Counted from the first letter of the stretch, positions 1-7,897 are shown. The stretch: 35,609 nt of DNA from an uncultured Clostridium sp. (GCA_900553925.1 USFH01000003.1:1-35609), one strand, 5' to 3'. The notes: generated by a model from the sequence alone, not told the origin. Numbers and translations: made by a program.

Positions 1-739
1 CACCAAATGTACCTACTTCCACTACCTCTTCTTCCATTCCGGTAGCCATCATATGGATCTTCGTGCCTTTTTTCACAGTACCGTCAAATAAACGGCAAAA
101 TATGATAACTCCCTTATAAGGATCATACAATGAATCAAAGATCAATGCTTTCAGAGGTGCTTTTTCATCCCCGGATGGTGCCGGGATCTTCGCCACGATC
201 TGCTCTAACACCTCTTCAATATTGGTTCCCATTTTTGCTGAGATCAGCGGCGCATCCTGAGCCTCAATTCCGATCACATCTTCAATCTCATTCTTAACCC
301 GCTCCGGATCTGCGCTGGGAAGATCGATCTTGTTGATCACCGGCAGGATCTCCAGATCATGGTCAATAGCCAGATAACAGTTGGCCAGTGTCTGTGCCTC
401 GATTCCCTGTGCCGCATCGACGATCAGAATTGCCCCCTCACAGGCTGCCAGACTCCGGGATACCTCATAGTTAAAATCCACATGTCCCGGTGTGTCAATC
501 AGATTGAAGATATATTCCTCTCCATCCTCTGCCTTGTAGACAATACGCACCGCCTGTGCCTTGATCGTGATTCCGCGTTCCCGTTCGAGATCCATGTTAT
601 CCAACACCTGGTTCTGCATCTCCCGGCTTGTAAGCAGTCCCGTCTTCTCAATAATACGGTCTGCCAGCGTGGATTTACCATGATCGATATGTGCTATAAT
701 ACAAAAATTTCGTATTTTACTTTTATCCAAATGTGCCAT
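1..739 (-). CDS. lepA: Elongation factor 4 (LepA), N-terminal part, cut by window edge
   Basis: LepA is a ribosome-associated translational GTPase that back-translocates or remodels stalled ribosomes. Reading from the ATG at 739, the protein begins MAHLDKSKIRNF and carries the G1 motif AHIDHGKST, the switch I stretch GITIKAQ, the G3 motif DTPGHVDF and the G4 motif NKIDLPSAD, in the order and spacing of LepA. About 246 codons are visible and the gene continues beyond base 1. A GAGG element sits about 13 bases before the start, so the ribosome site is weak. It is the third gene of gpr-spoIIP-lepA, an order known from many Clostridia. The reading frame shows no damage. The family call is near certain; EF-G and TypA are excluded by the short N-terminus and the KIRNFCIIAHIDHG context. 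Confidence 0.96.
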   Translation of the reverse strand, partial: MAHLDKSKIRNFCIIAHIDHGKSTLADRIIEKTGLLTSREMQNQVLDNMDLERERGITIKAQAVRIVYKAEDGEEYIFNLIDTPGHVDFNYEVSRSLAACEGAILIVDAAQGIEAQTLANCYLAIDHDLEILPVINKIDLPSADPERVKNEIEDVIGIEAQDAPLISAKMGTNIEEVLEQIVAKIPAPSGDEKAPLKALIFDSLYDPYKGVIIFCRLFDGTVKKGTKIHMMATGMEEEVVEVGTFG

Positions 740-796
740 GTACTTTTATAACCTCATAATTTCTGATTTCCCATCATCACAGAAAATGTGATGACC

Positions 797-810
797 CGGA
801 TGCGCATCCG
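797..810. repeat. 14-bp perfect palindrome between spoIIP and lepA
   Basis: CGGATGCGCATCCG is a perfect palindrome in the 108-bp gap between spoIIP and lepA. Next to it, 775-793 forms a second hairpin (CATCACA, loop GAAAA, TGTGATG). Neither has a U-tract on the minus strand, so these are not obvious terminators. They may be a structured leader for lepA or an intergenic repeat. Confidence 0.5.
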
Positions 811-847
811 CACGCTACCCTAGTTGTCAAAAGTATACCACACTTTC

Positions 848-2023
848 CTACTCCTGTGCAATCAGCACTTTATAGAGAATTGCACCAAGTGGCACCATTG
901 CATGTTTTGCCTCTGCAACTGTATTTGTCTGCGCACCAACCTCGACCAGAGACGACCGCGCCATCTTATTCAAATTAAAGCAATACCCCCGCACATAGAT
1001 GCGCCGCATCAGATCTCCGTACATTTCCTTCCCTGCCAGATGCATCTGCAGACTGAATGCCAGATTATCTTTCTTATATGGATTGTACAGATAATCAATA
1101 TCTCCGTTTTCTTTCGTGCGGCTGACTCCATTTAAAAACATAATCTGAGCAGTTGAAATCCCATCAATTTCCCGTACAAGGCGGACATCCTCCCTGACAC
1201 CGTCCCTGTGAATATCAAGTACAACTTCTATGGATGGATACTGCTGTAAAATTGCGTCGACGCCGTCACTCGCGAGATCATACGCCCGGCTCCGGTCTTC
1301 CACCCCATCTATCACATCATATACCGTCCGGTCATGATACACCGGGATTCCATAATCCTCCTGCAGAATCCTTGTCAATTCATCACCAAGGCCTATCACA
1401 GTATCTTCAATCACGCCGGGGCGACTGTCTGCAAATGTTTCACTCCCGTGTGTATGATATATGAGTATTTTCGGTTCCTGTGTATGATTATCAATATGGA
1501 GATCCTCGGACAATAAGCTTTCTGCATCGAGTTCCTCCTCTGTGACCATTGTCGAACTGTCAATTGTATAACAATTTTCAATCAGGAATTCACGGTTTGT
1601 AAGCTGTTCCATTGAATAGGTAATTCCCTGTGCCGGCAATAGTGGAATCGTATCTTCAGACAAGGTCTCACTGACTGCATCCGTCGCACTCGCCGGATGC
1701 ATTTCCCCCGTATCATCGAGGGCATTCTCACTGTCATTTACAGCACCACTTTCTTCCGCAAAAGTATCCACATAGTCTGTGCGTATCGCAACTTTATCCC
1801 ATGCCGGTTCTTCTGATTCACGCTCCTTACCGGTGATAGCCGGGAATAAAATATCCTGAAACCTGCAAGGAGTTTTTGATACCGACAATGCCGGAAAAAA
1901 ATAAGCAGATACCCTGTGTGCTTCTTTTCCCCCGGTATTTGCAGGATAAAAATAAACAAAGACAACGCAAAACAACATGATCAGAAAACTATAACATCCA
2001 ATTTTTACATAGTATTTTCCCAT
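848..2023 (-). CDS. spoIIP: Stage II sporulation protein P (SpoIIP)
   Basis: SpoIIP is the amidase/endopeptidase of the SpoIIDMP complex that drives peptidoglycan remodelling during engulfment of the forespore. The 391-residue protein starts with a membrane anchor (about residues 9-28), followed by a variable acidic linker to about residue 180. The catalytic domain then shows the family motifs ILIYHTHGSETF and DIHRDG, the likely zinc ligands and active-site region, and ends with the SLVEVGAQTNT block. It lies 27 bp downstream of gpr, in the usual gpr-spoIIP order. No convincing Shine-Dalgarno sequence precedes the ATG, and an in-frame TAG lies three codons upstream, so the start cannot be much earlier. 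Expression is expected to be sporulation-specific in the mother cell, but no separate promoter was identified. Confidence 0.95.
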   Translation of the reverse strand: MGKYYVKIGCYSFLIMLFCVVFVYFYPANTGGKEAHRVSAYFFPALSVSKTPCRFQDILFPAITGKERESEEPAWDKVAIRTDYVDTFAEESGAVNDSENALDDTGEMHPASATDAVSETLSEDTIPLLPAQGITYSMEQLTNREFLIENCYTIDSSTMVTEEELDAESLLSEDLHIDNHTQEPKILIYHTHGSETFADSRPGVIEDTVIGLGDELTRILQEDYGIPVYHDRTVYDVIDGVEDRSRAYDLASDGVDAILQQYPSIEVVLDIHRDGVREDVRLVREIDGISTAQIMFLNGVSRTKENGDIDYLYNPYKKDNLAFSLQMHLAGKEMYGDLMRRIYVRGYCFNLNKMARSSLVEVGAQTNTVAEAKHAMVPLGAILYKVLIAQE

Positions 2024-2050
2024 ACCATACTATATGCAGAAATAATTTGA

Positions 2051-2938
2051 TTATGTTAGAAACCGATTGATTGCTTCCGAGATCGTATAGCTGACTCTCG
2101 TTATTATTTCATCTATATTCTTCGGTGTTACGAACATTCCCGCAACATCCGGTTTTTGCATATACCGGATCAATTCCCGGTCAATGTGCTCTCTTTCTTT
2201 ATCAGACATTGCGTCACACATTCCCTCTAAGGCATGTTCCAATATTGCAGGCATCGAGATTACAGTCGGAACACCAACGGCTATTACCGGCACACCAAGC
2301 GTCTTTTGATTAAGTGATAAACGCCGGTTTCCAACTCCGGCTCCCGGTGTAATTCCGGTATCGCAGATTTGAATTGTCGTATTTAATCTTTTTGCATCTC
2401 TGGCTGCCAATGCATCGATACAGACAACTGCTTCCGGTTTTATTTCCCTGCATAAAGACTGAATAATCGCGCCGGTCTCAATTCCCGTTTGTGCCATCAC
2501 ACCAGGGCAAAGGGCTGAGATTTCCATAGAACTGGTCAGATATCCTTCCCGCAGCAAATGCCTTGTTATAAATAAATGATCAACCACACCCGGTCCGAGT
2601 GCATCCGGCGTAATATTTCGGTTTCCAAGCCCAATGACCAGTATTTTCCTTATTCCCTCTAACAACGCTGCCAACGTTTCGTGAAGTGCCTCCACAAATG
2701 GCTGATGGATATTTTCGTCCTCCGCACATAGCTGATCGCTCTCAAGCGTAATATAGTTTCCAATCTGCTTTCCAAGTAATTTCTCGCCGCGTTTATCCAA
2801 TACACGGATATGCGTTTTCGTAATCCCATATTCTTTATCTTCCAAGGTTTCTACCTGTACGCCCTGCATTCCATGTTCCCTGGGTATTTCCTCTTTCAGT
2901 TCCAGTGCCAGATCTGTATGGACATAATTTTCAAGCAT
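2051..2938 (-). CDS. gpr: GPR spore germination protease
   Basis: GPR is the aspartic-type protease made in the forespore that degrades small acid-soluble spore proteins on germination. The 295-residue protein has the N-terminal self-processing sequence HTDLALE (about residues 7-13), which resembles SASP cleavage sites. It also has the core motifs VIGLGNRNITPDALGP, VCIDALAARD and ICDTGITPGAGVGNRR, which hold the catalytic aspartates. The N-terminus aligns naturally with the ATG at 2938. The SD (AAGGAG) lies inside the 3' arm of a hairpin directly upstream, but a sigma-G-like promoter is positioned so that the gpr transcript would lack the 5' arm (see separate entries). spoIIP follows after 27 bp. 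Confidence 0.96.
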   Translation of the reverse strand: MLENYVHTDLALELKEEIPREHGMQGVQVETLEDKEYGITKTHIRVLDKRGEKLLGKQIGNYITLESDQLCAEDENIHQPFVEALHETLAALLEGIRKILVIGLGNRNITPDALGPGVVDHLFITRHLLREGYLTSSMEISALCPGVMAQTGIETGAIIQSLCREIKPEAVVCIDALAARDAKRLNTTIQICDTGITPGAGVGNRRLSLNQKTLGVPVIAVGVPTVISMPAILEHALEGMCDAMSDKEREHIDRELIRYMQKPDVAGMFVTPKNIDEIITRVSYTISEAINRFLT

Positions 2939-2971
2939 AAAAAATACTACTCCTTTTTCGGAGTAGTATTT
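2939..2971 (-). terminator. Terminator hairpin of lysozyme gene abutting the gpr start codon
   Basis: A 12-bp perfect stem (2942-2953 with 2960-2971, 6-base loop) is followed on the minus strand by six U residues that touch the gpr ATG at 2938. It lies 31 bp after the lysozyme stop codon, so it looks like that gene's intrinsic terminator. Its 3' arm contains the gpr SD, AAGGAG. Confidence 0.85.
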
Positions 2972-2994
2972 CCTGTTAGAACTGCTTTTATGTA
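2964..2994 (-). promoter_or_regulatory. Candidate sigma-G promoter of gpr
   Basis: On the minus strand, TACATA (2989-2994), an 18-base spacer and AATACTA (2964-2970) match the forespore sigma-G pattern TGCATA/CATACTA at 5 of 6 and 6 of 7 positions. The predicted start, near 2957, falls in the hairpin loop. The gpr mRNA would therefore keep the SD but lose the pairing arm. Positions are read from the sequence; the sigma assignment is inferred. Confidence 0.55.
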
Positions 2995-3002
2995 ATCAAC
3001 CA

Positions 3003-4742
3003 TCACTGCGGCGGCATAGCTCTTCCAATATATGCACGATTTGTAGATCCCGGTGCTGCGCCACCCCTTGGTACTAATACAATCTGAATTGCCTCTATTC
3101 GTTTTGCATATCCGGCTGTTCCGGAAGGCTCACCATTCTTCGCCCAGCCAAGCCAGCCAAATGACTGTGCGTGAACACGGTAATAGATATCATACGTCTG
3201 TTCCATCTCTCCGGTCAGTTTGATCTGGATTGCCTCCAAACGTTTTCCATGTCCGGTTGTTCCGGCAATCTGTCCATTCTGTACCCATGACTGCCATCCA
3301 TATGACTGCACATGTACGCGGTACATAACTGACCCGTCTAATCCGGTCAAATTTGAAATACGAATTGCCTCCAACCGCTTTGCACGCCCGGTTGTTCCAC
3401 TGATACCGCCATCATATGCAGCATTCTGCCATCCAAAGCTCTGTACATGTGTAGAGTATGCAATACTTCCCGGTGTACGATAAGGAGAACTACCGGCAGA
3501 AGGAACCGTCGTTCCTTTCTCCACCAGCATGATCTGAATCGCCTCCAGACGCTTCGCATAATTCAGCGAACCGGAAGTTTCTCCGTTCTTCGCCCAATCA
3601 AGCCAGCCAAAGGTCTGTGCATGCACCCGGTAATACACATCATACTTCTGTGCCAGTTCTCCTGTCAGCCGAATCCGGATTGCCTCCAGTCTCTTTGACT
3701 GACCGGTTACACCTGCGATATCTCCATCCGCTACCCAGTCGAGCCAGCCGTATGACTGACAATGTACCTTATATTCCACGCTTCCCGGAATTTCTGTATT
3801 ATTCCGGATCTTGATAGCCTCTAATCGTTTTGCAAGACCTGAAGTTCCGCTCTGCTGTCCATCATAGCTTTCCTCCTTCTGCCAGCCAAACGACTGTACA
3901 TGGGAAGAATATGCGATCTTCGCCTCTGCTGGTGCTGTATCTCCGGTCGGAACCGGAATATTCGGAACGCCAAAATTATAATTACCGTCTGGTGAATAAT
4001 ACACATTCATATCCACTCTTCCATTTATACCGGGAACGCTTCCACTGCTTGTATACTGCCAGAACGAATATGCGCCCTTATAGTTTGAAGCATTCGTATA
4101 ATGTGCCAGCCAGACCGGATAATTATTCGCAATTACATCTGCATTCATATGATTCACAAGCATATTCTTATTAGCATATACCATCGGCGTATATCCATTG
4201 GAACGGGCAGCATTACAGAATGCCATACAGATATTTGTCACCTGATCCTTCGACAGATTCGCCGTTGCAATTCTGCCACCGGTTGGAGAATCACTCGCAT
4301 ACTCATAATCCATAACAAGCGGAAGATCTATAGAAAACCCATATGCACGCAGATAAGAAATCGCATACTGTGCCTCTTCTGCAGCCTCTAATTCGGTGAT
4401 TGCCTGTGAGAACATATAGACACCAACCTTCATACCTGCCGCCTTCGCACCCCGGATATTCTGGATTGCCTTCGAATCATGGTACAGCGTTCCTGCAGAT
4501 CCCCATCCACGTCCACCAATCTTGATAAATGCGAAATCAATACCGGATGCCCGTACTGCATTCCAATCGATATCATGATTCCATGTTGAAACATCAATAC
4601 CATGATATACTTTACAATTCCTAAACTGTTTTGCATGTGAGATGCCTTCCCCATACGCTTTGACCGTAACAGAAAAAGGCATAGTAACAAGCAGAACACA
4701 AACAAGAAGCAAAGCAAATATCTTCTTACCACGTAACTTCAT
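3003..4742 (-). CDS. Secreted GH25 lysozyme with six ChW repeats
   Basis: This is a secreted peptidoglycan muramidase. Residues 1-30 form a signal peptide (KKIFALLLVCVLLVTMPF). Residues 46-255 are a GH25 domain with GIDVSTWNHDIDW, the DxE pair D145/E147 in LVMDYEYA, and WLAHYTNAS. From about residue 275 follow six clostridial hydrophobic-W repeats (pattern HxQSxGW ... G ... KRLEAIxI), at His 281, 327, 374, 432, 477 and 524. They form two near-identical triads offset by 150 residues. ChW repeats are thought to bind the cell surface, so autolysis or cell-wall turnover is the likely role. The start ATG has AAGGGG about 10 bases upstream. The gene follows the shikimate-kinase-like gene by 72 bp and ends at the terminator before gpr. 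There is no phage context, so it is a housekeeping or sporulation-related hydrolase rather than an endolysin. Confidence 0.93.
   Translation of the reverse strand: MKLRGKKIFALLLVCVLLVTMPFSVTVKAYGEGISHAKQFRNCKVYHGIDVSTWNHDIDWNAVRASGIDFAFIKIGGRGWGSAGTLYHDSKAIQNIRGAKAAGMKVGVYMFSQAITELEAAEEAQYAISYLRAYGFSIDLPLVMDYEYASDSPTGGRIATANLSKDQVTNICMAFCNAARSNGYTPMVYANKNMLVNHMNADVIANNYPVWLAHYTNASNYKGAYSFWQYTSSGSVPGINGRVDMNVYYSPDGNYNFGVPNIPVPTGDTAPAEAKIAYSSHVQSFGWQKEESYDGQQSGTSGLAKRLEAIKIRNNTEIPGSVEYKVHCQSYGWLDWVADGDIAGVTGQSKRLEAIRIRLTGELAQKYDVYYRVHAQTFGWLDWAKNGETSGSLNYAKRLEAIQIMLVEKGTTVPSAGSSPYRTPGSIAYSTHVQSFGWQNAAYDGGISGTTGRAKRLEAIRISNLTGLDGSVMYRVHVQSYGWQSWVQNGQIAGTTGHGKRLEAIQIKLTGEMEQTYDIYYRVHAQSFGWLGWAKNGEPSGTAGYAKRIEAIQIVLVPRGGAAPGSTNRAYIGRAMPPQ
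3075..3920 (-). repeat. Tandem duplication of a three-ChW unit (150 codons each)
   Basis: The two units correspond to residues about 275-406 and 425-556 of the lysozyme. Repeat 1 resembles 4 (HVQSFGWQ), 2 resembles 5, and 3 resembles 6 (YRVHAQ-T/S-FGWL). Each repeat resembles its partner in the other triad more than its immediate neighbours, which points to a block duplication after the three repeats had diverged. Confidence 0.85.
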
Positions 4743-4814
4743 TTTCTTTATCCCCTTTGCAATATTTTGTAATAATTATTTAATAATAAATTTAACACAT
4801 TTTCAACAATCCGT

Positions 4815-5330
4815 CTAACAATTTCTCAGCGGATCATCCAACATACTTGCAATCGCCTGTACGCACTGTTCCATCGTCTTCCCGTCACACGGGATTGTGA
4901 GCTGTGCATATCTTTCATAGTACGGCTTTCTCTCTGCATACAGGTCTGCCAGTGTCTTTCCCGGCTTCATCGCGATACCACGCGTCGAGATATTGTTCAC
5001 ACGACGGATGATCTCCTCGCAGCTTACATCAAGATATACAATCAGTCCCTGCTCACCTAGGTGATTCATAGCTTCTTCCGAGAAAATCGCGCTTCCTCCG
5101 GTTGCAATCACGGATGCTTCCGTGTTGATATCCCGCAACACCTGATTCTCAATCGCAAGAAATGCATCGATACCTTTCTCATTGATAATATCAACCAATG
5201 TCTTTCCTTCCTGTCGCTGGATCAACAGATCTCCATCAATAAAATGATAATTGATAGCTTTCGCAAGCAGTACGCCGATTGTACTTTTTCCGCTTCCCGG
5301 CATACCGATCAATACTATATTTTTCTTCAT
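4815..5330 (-). CDS. Shikimate-kinase-like P-loop kinase
   Basis: This is a 171-residue nucleoside-monophosphate-kinase-fold protein of the shikimate kinase family. The Walker A motif GMPGSGKST (residues 9-17), FIDGD and a lid-like TRGIAMKPGKTL segment are present, and the length is typical for AroK. Two substrate-site features of true shikimate kinases are changed: the shikimate-binding arginine in the FRxxE motif is leucine here (DAFLAIE), and the GGG loop reads ATGGS. It could therefore be a divergent AroK or a kinase for another small molecule. It stands alone, with no other aromatic amino acid gene nearby. An AAAGGA element lies 12 bases before the ATG. The fold assignment is firm and the shikimate activity is doubtful, so no gene symbol is given. 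Confidence 0.85.
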   Translation of the reverse strand: MKKNIVLIGMPGSGKSTIGVLLAKAINYHFIDGDLLIQRQEGKTLVDIINEKGIDAFLAIENQVLRDINTEASVIATGGSAIFSEEAMNHLGEQGLIVYLDVSCEEIIRRVNNISTRGIAMKPGKTLADLYAERKPYYERYAQLTIPCDGKTMEQCVQAIASMLDDPLRNC

Positions 5331-5367
5331 CTTTTTGTTTTTCCTTTCACCTTCATTAGAATAAATA

Positions 5368-5406
5368 AATAAGCCGCTCTGCCTGCAAGCAGTCTCGCTG
5401 CTTATT
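5368..5406 (-). terminator. Weak terminator-like hairpin after the thi operon
   Basis: AATAAGC (5400-5406 read on minus) pairs with GCTTATT (5368-5374), and inner CTGC/GCAG pairs extend the stem. On the minus strand it is followed by an A/T-rich run without a pure U-tract. It lies 20 bp after the DUF6472-like stop codon. Confidence 0.45.
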
Positions 5407-5426
5407 TTCTTGTCTGAATTATTATG

Positions 5427-5630
5427 TCACATCTGATGTCTTACTACCCGATACTCGTCACCATTCTTATAATAAGGGCAGGTATAATGGCTGTCCCCAT
5501 ACAACCGTGCAATCTCATCCTCGTCCATACTCACGTCACAGACATATTCCTCATATTCCTCGTCATAGATCAGATACGCACATGTATCGCAGCTCGTCTG
5601 TATCTCTGTTTTTTTCTTCTTATTCTCCAT
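5427..5630 (-). CDS. Small four-cysteine protein, DUF6472-like
   Basis: This is a 67-residue, very acidic soluble protein with four cysteines (C14, C17, C31, C51: CDTC, then VCD, then TCPYY). That arrangement suggests a single metal-binding knuckle. It matches my memory of the short DUF6472 family of Lachnospiraceae, whose function is unknown. Its ATG overlaps the stop codon of the upstream ThiE-HAD gene (TAATG), with GGTGG-type purines before it, so the two are almost certainly translated together. That links it to thiamine metabolism only by position. No signal peptide or membrane segment is present. Confidence 0.8.
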   Translation of the reverse strand: MENKKKKTEIQTSCDTCAYLIYDEEYEEYVCDVSMDEDEIARLYGDSHYTCPYYKNGDEYRVVRHQM

Positions 5631-6949
5631 TATGCAAACACCACCTGTTCATCTGTAATCCGGCAGATTTCTTCCCAGCTGTCCTTTGCCACATCATCAT
5701 AAACCGCAACCGTCACGAATCCGGCTTTCTTCGCTGTATACATAGCCCGCAGACTGTCCTCAAATATCACACAATCCATCGCAGCGATCTGCATATTTGC
5801 ACAGGCAAGCTCATAAACTGCCGGTGATTCCTTGCTCGCCCCCGCCATCGTACAGCTGACGATCGTATCGACATCTTCCATAAGTCCGGTACGCTCTAAT
5901 ACCATCTCACTCAAATTGATTTCATTTGCCGTTGCAACCGCCACCTTATAACCATCCCGTTTCATCCACTTCACAAGCTCGTAGGCGTATGGCTTTAGCG
6001 GAATCATATTCCGGTATTCCTCGATTACCATATTCTGAAAATCATCAAAGATTTCCTCTGCGGTCTTCGGAATATCAAACCGTTCTTTAATAAAATGCGC
6101 CGCCTGAATAAGTGTCATCGTTGCCACCTGATGATGGAACTCCGTATCCGGGCAGATACCATATCGACCGATATATTCCACATCCAGCGTCCGCCACATC
6201 GGCATACTGTCAATCAGCGTCCCGTCCATATCAAAAAGCACACCCTTCTTCCCTTGTAAAAGTGGTGTCAGTTTCTTGTATAAAACATCAAACTGTTCTG
6301 TCTTGGCAAGCATCTCCTGCACCTGTGCCTTAAGCGCTTTGGTCGCTGTCTCAATCTCTTCCTGTGCAAAGATTGCGGATACCACCGCAACACCTGCCAC
6401 GTCACAGCCAACTAATTGATCGATATTCTCCGCACTGACACCTCCGATTGCCACAACCGGAATCTGCACAGCACGACAGATGTCCCGCAACGTCTTCAAA
6501 GGGAGTGCTGTTACATTCCTCTTTGTCGTTGTCACAAATACTGAACCGGAGCCAAGGTAATCGGCACCCTGTTTTTCGGCAAGCAGTGCTTCCTCTACAT
6601 TGTGTGCGGATACACCGATGATTGCCGCATCTCCAAGGATAGCACGCGCCTCTTCGACCTGCATATCGCCCTGTCCTAAGTGTACGCCATCTGCCTGACA
6701 GGCTTTTGCAAGTGCGACATTATCGTTGATAATAAGCGGAACACCGTATCTCTGTGTCAGTTTCTTAATCTCCGTTGCCTCCGCAAGAAATGCATCTTCG
6801 GAAAGTTCCTTTTCCCGCAGCTGTACGATCGTCGCTCCACCCTTGATAGCCGCTTCCACAGCATCACACAGAGTTGCATATCGTTCTTTTCGGATTGATT
6901 TTGTATCTGTTACAGCATAGACCTGTAACTGTTCTTTATTTATCTTCAT
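5630..6949 (-). CDS. thiE: Thiamine phosphate synthase fused to a HAD phosphatase
   Basis: This is a two-domain protein of 439 residues. Residues 1-215 are ThiE, which joins HMP-PP and thiazole phosphate to give thiamine monophosphate; motifs are QVYAVTD, VQLREK, LIINDNVALA, ADGVHLGQGDM, IGVSAHN, YLGSGSVFVTTTK and VVAIGGVSAEN. From about residue 235 follows a HAD-family hydrolase of the beta-phosphoglucomutase type, with motif I DMDGTLIDS (from about residue 240), motif II in VAVATANE, a lysine in ASKES, and motif IV IFEDS. The HAD part may dephosphorylate thiamine monophosphate, which is inferred. An open frame extends 35 codons upstream to 7054 and overlaps thiD, but ATG 6949 is preferred: it has GGAG upstream and begins just before the conserved ThiE strand. 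It sits between thiD and the DUF6472-like gene. Confidence 0.93.
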   Translation of the reverse strand: MKINKEQLQVYAVTDTKSIRKERYATLCDAVEAAIKGGATIVQLREKELSEDAFLAEATEIKKLTQRYGVPLIINDNVALAKACQADGVHLGQGDMQVEEARAILGDAAIIGVSAHNVEEALLAEKQGADYLGSGSVFVTTTKRNVTALPLKTLRDICRAVQIPVVAIGGVSAENIDQLVGCDVAGVAVVSAIFAQEEIETATKALKAQVQEMLAKTEQFDVLYKKLTPLLQGKKGVLFDMDGTLIDSMPMWRTLDVEYIGRYGICPDTEFHHQVATMTLIQAAHFIKERFDIPKTAEEIFDDFQNMVIEEYRNMIPLKPYAYELVKWMKRDGYKVAVATANEINLSEMVLERTGLMEDVDTIVSCTMAGASKESPAVYELACANMQIAAMDCVIFEDSLRAMYTAKKAGFVTVAVYDDVAKDSWEEICRITDEQVVFA

Positions 6950-7029
6950 TTTCTGTTTATTCTCCAGATTTTTACCTGACTTTTCTCTTTTACTCTCACG
7001 CCATTTTCCCGTAAAAATCGTTATATAGA

Positions 7030-7848
7030 TCAGACGTTTTCCTGTATCTGCCATCCATGATCAATTGGCCCACTCCCTCTGCCGAGATCAAGACCTGACG
7101 AAAGTGCGCCACTAAGATAACTTTTGGCATAGCTGATACTCTGCGCAACCGAATATCCTTTTGCCAGTCCACACGCAATTGCAGAGGATAAAGTACATCC
7201 GGTTCCATGTGTATTCGGATTGTCGATGCGTGAACCGTGGAACCAGACCACTTCGGTTCCAACTAACACATCACTCGCATCCTCAACTGCATGTCCCCCC
7301 TTGATCAGCACCTGGGAATGAAATCTGTCATACAGGCATCTTCCTGCCTGTTCCATATCCGCTTTGGACTGAATGTTCATTCCGGTAAGCAGCTCTGCTT
7401 CCGGAATATTCGGCGTAATCAGTGTCGCAAGTGGAAGAAGCATCTCTGTCAGACAGGAAATCGCATCTTCCTTTAACAATCTGCTTCCGCTTGTCGCAAC
7501 CATCACCGGATCCACAACTATATTTTCCGCATGCCAATCACTCAATGCTTCTGCAATCGTTTTTATCAGGGCTTTATCCGATACCATGCCAATCTTCACA
7601 GCTTTCGGCGGAATATCCAAAAACACTGCGTCAATCTGCTTCCGCAGAAATTCCGGTGTCACATCCATAATACCGGTAACTCCCATCGTGTTTTGCGCAG
7701 TCAGTGCTGTGATGGCTGACATACCATAGCAGTCATTTGCAAGCATCGTCTTTAAGTCTGCCTGTATACCCGCACCACCGGAGCTATCCGAACCTGCAAT
7801 AGAAAGCACCGGAGCAAGGCTTCGCTTGGTTAATTTCTTCTCATCCAT
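7030..7848 (-). CDS. thiD: Hydroxymethylpyrimidine/phosphomethylpyrimidine kinase
   Basis: ThiD phosphorylates HMP to HMP-P and then HMP-PP, the pyrimidine donor for ThiE. The 272-residue ribokinase-family protein has VLSIAGSDSSGGAGIQADLKT at the substrate site, VVDPVMVATSG, ITPNIPEAELL, VLIKGGH, and the anion-hole motif NTHGTGCTLSSAIA near the C-terminus. It lies just downstream of the fab operon terminator, with GAGGAG about 12 bases before the ATG, and begins the thiD-thiE/HAD-DUF6472 operon. No THI-box (TPP riboswitch) is visible in the 60-bp leader, so regulation by TPP is not supported here. The first 8-10 residues are extra relative to many ThiD proteins but lie in frame after the SD. 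Confidence 0.95.
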   Translation of the reverse strand: MDEKKLTKRSLAPVLSIAGSDSSGGAGIQADLKTMLANDCYGMSAITALTAQNTMGVTGIMDVTPEFLRKQIDAVFLDIPPKAVKIGMVSDKALIKTIAEALSDWHAENIVVDPVMVATSGSRLLKEDAISCLTEMLLPLATLITPNIPEAELLTGMNIQSKADMEQAGRCLYDRFHSQVLIKGGHAVEDASDVLVGTEVVWFHGSRIDNPNTHGTGCTLSSAIACGLAKGYSVAQSISYAKSYLSGALSSGLDLGRGSGPIDHGWQIQENV

Positions 7849-7865
7849 CTATTTGTTTTACTCCT

Positions 7866-7897
7866 CAAAAAATAGAGCTGTCAATGACAGCCCTATT
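7866..7897 (-). terminator. Strong intrinsic terminator of the acc-fab operon
   Basis: A 13-bp stem (7871-7883 with 7885-7897, containing one wobble; the nominal one-base loop must open by a few pairs) is followed on the minus strand by six U residues at 7866-7871. It lies 12 bp after the fabZ stop and separates the fatty acid operon from thiD. Confidence 0.88.

Noticed and set aside
359..751. Plus-strand open frame opposite lepA
   Set aside because: It overlaps conserved LepA GTPase motifs and encodes a Cys/His-rich product typical of antisense frames.
3075..3920. Regular repeats suggesting a CRISPR or satellite array
   Set aside because: The periodicity is set by ChW protein repeats in one open frame, with diverged copies and no spacers.
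5630..7054. Longer ThiE-HAD start at 7054
   Set aside because: It would overlap thiD by 25 bp, lacks a spaced SD, and adds a non-conserved basic leader; ATG 6949 fits better.
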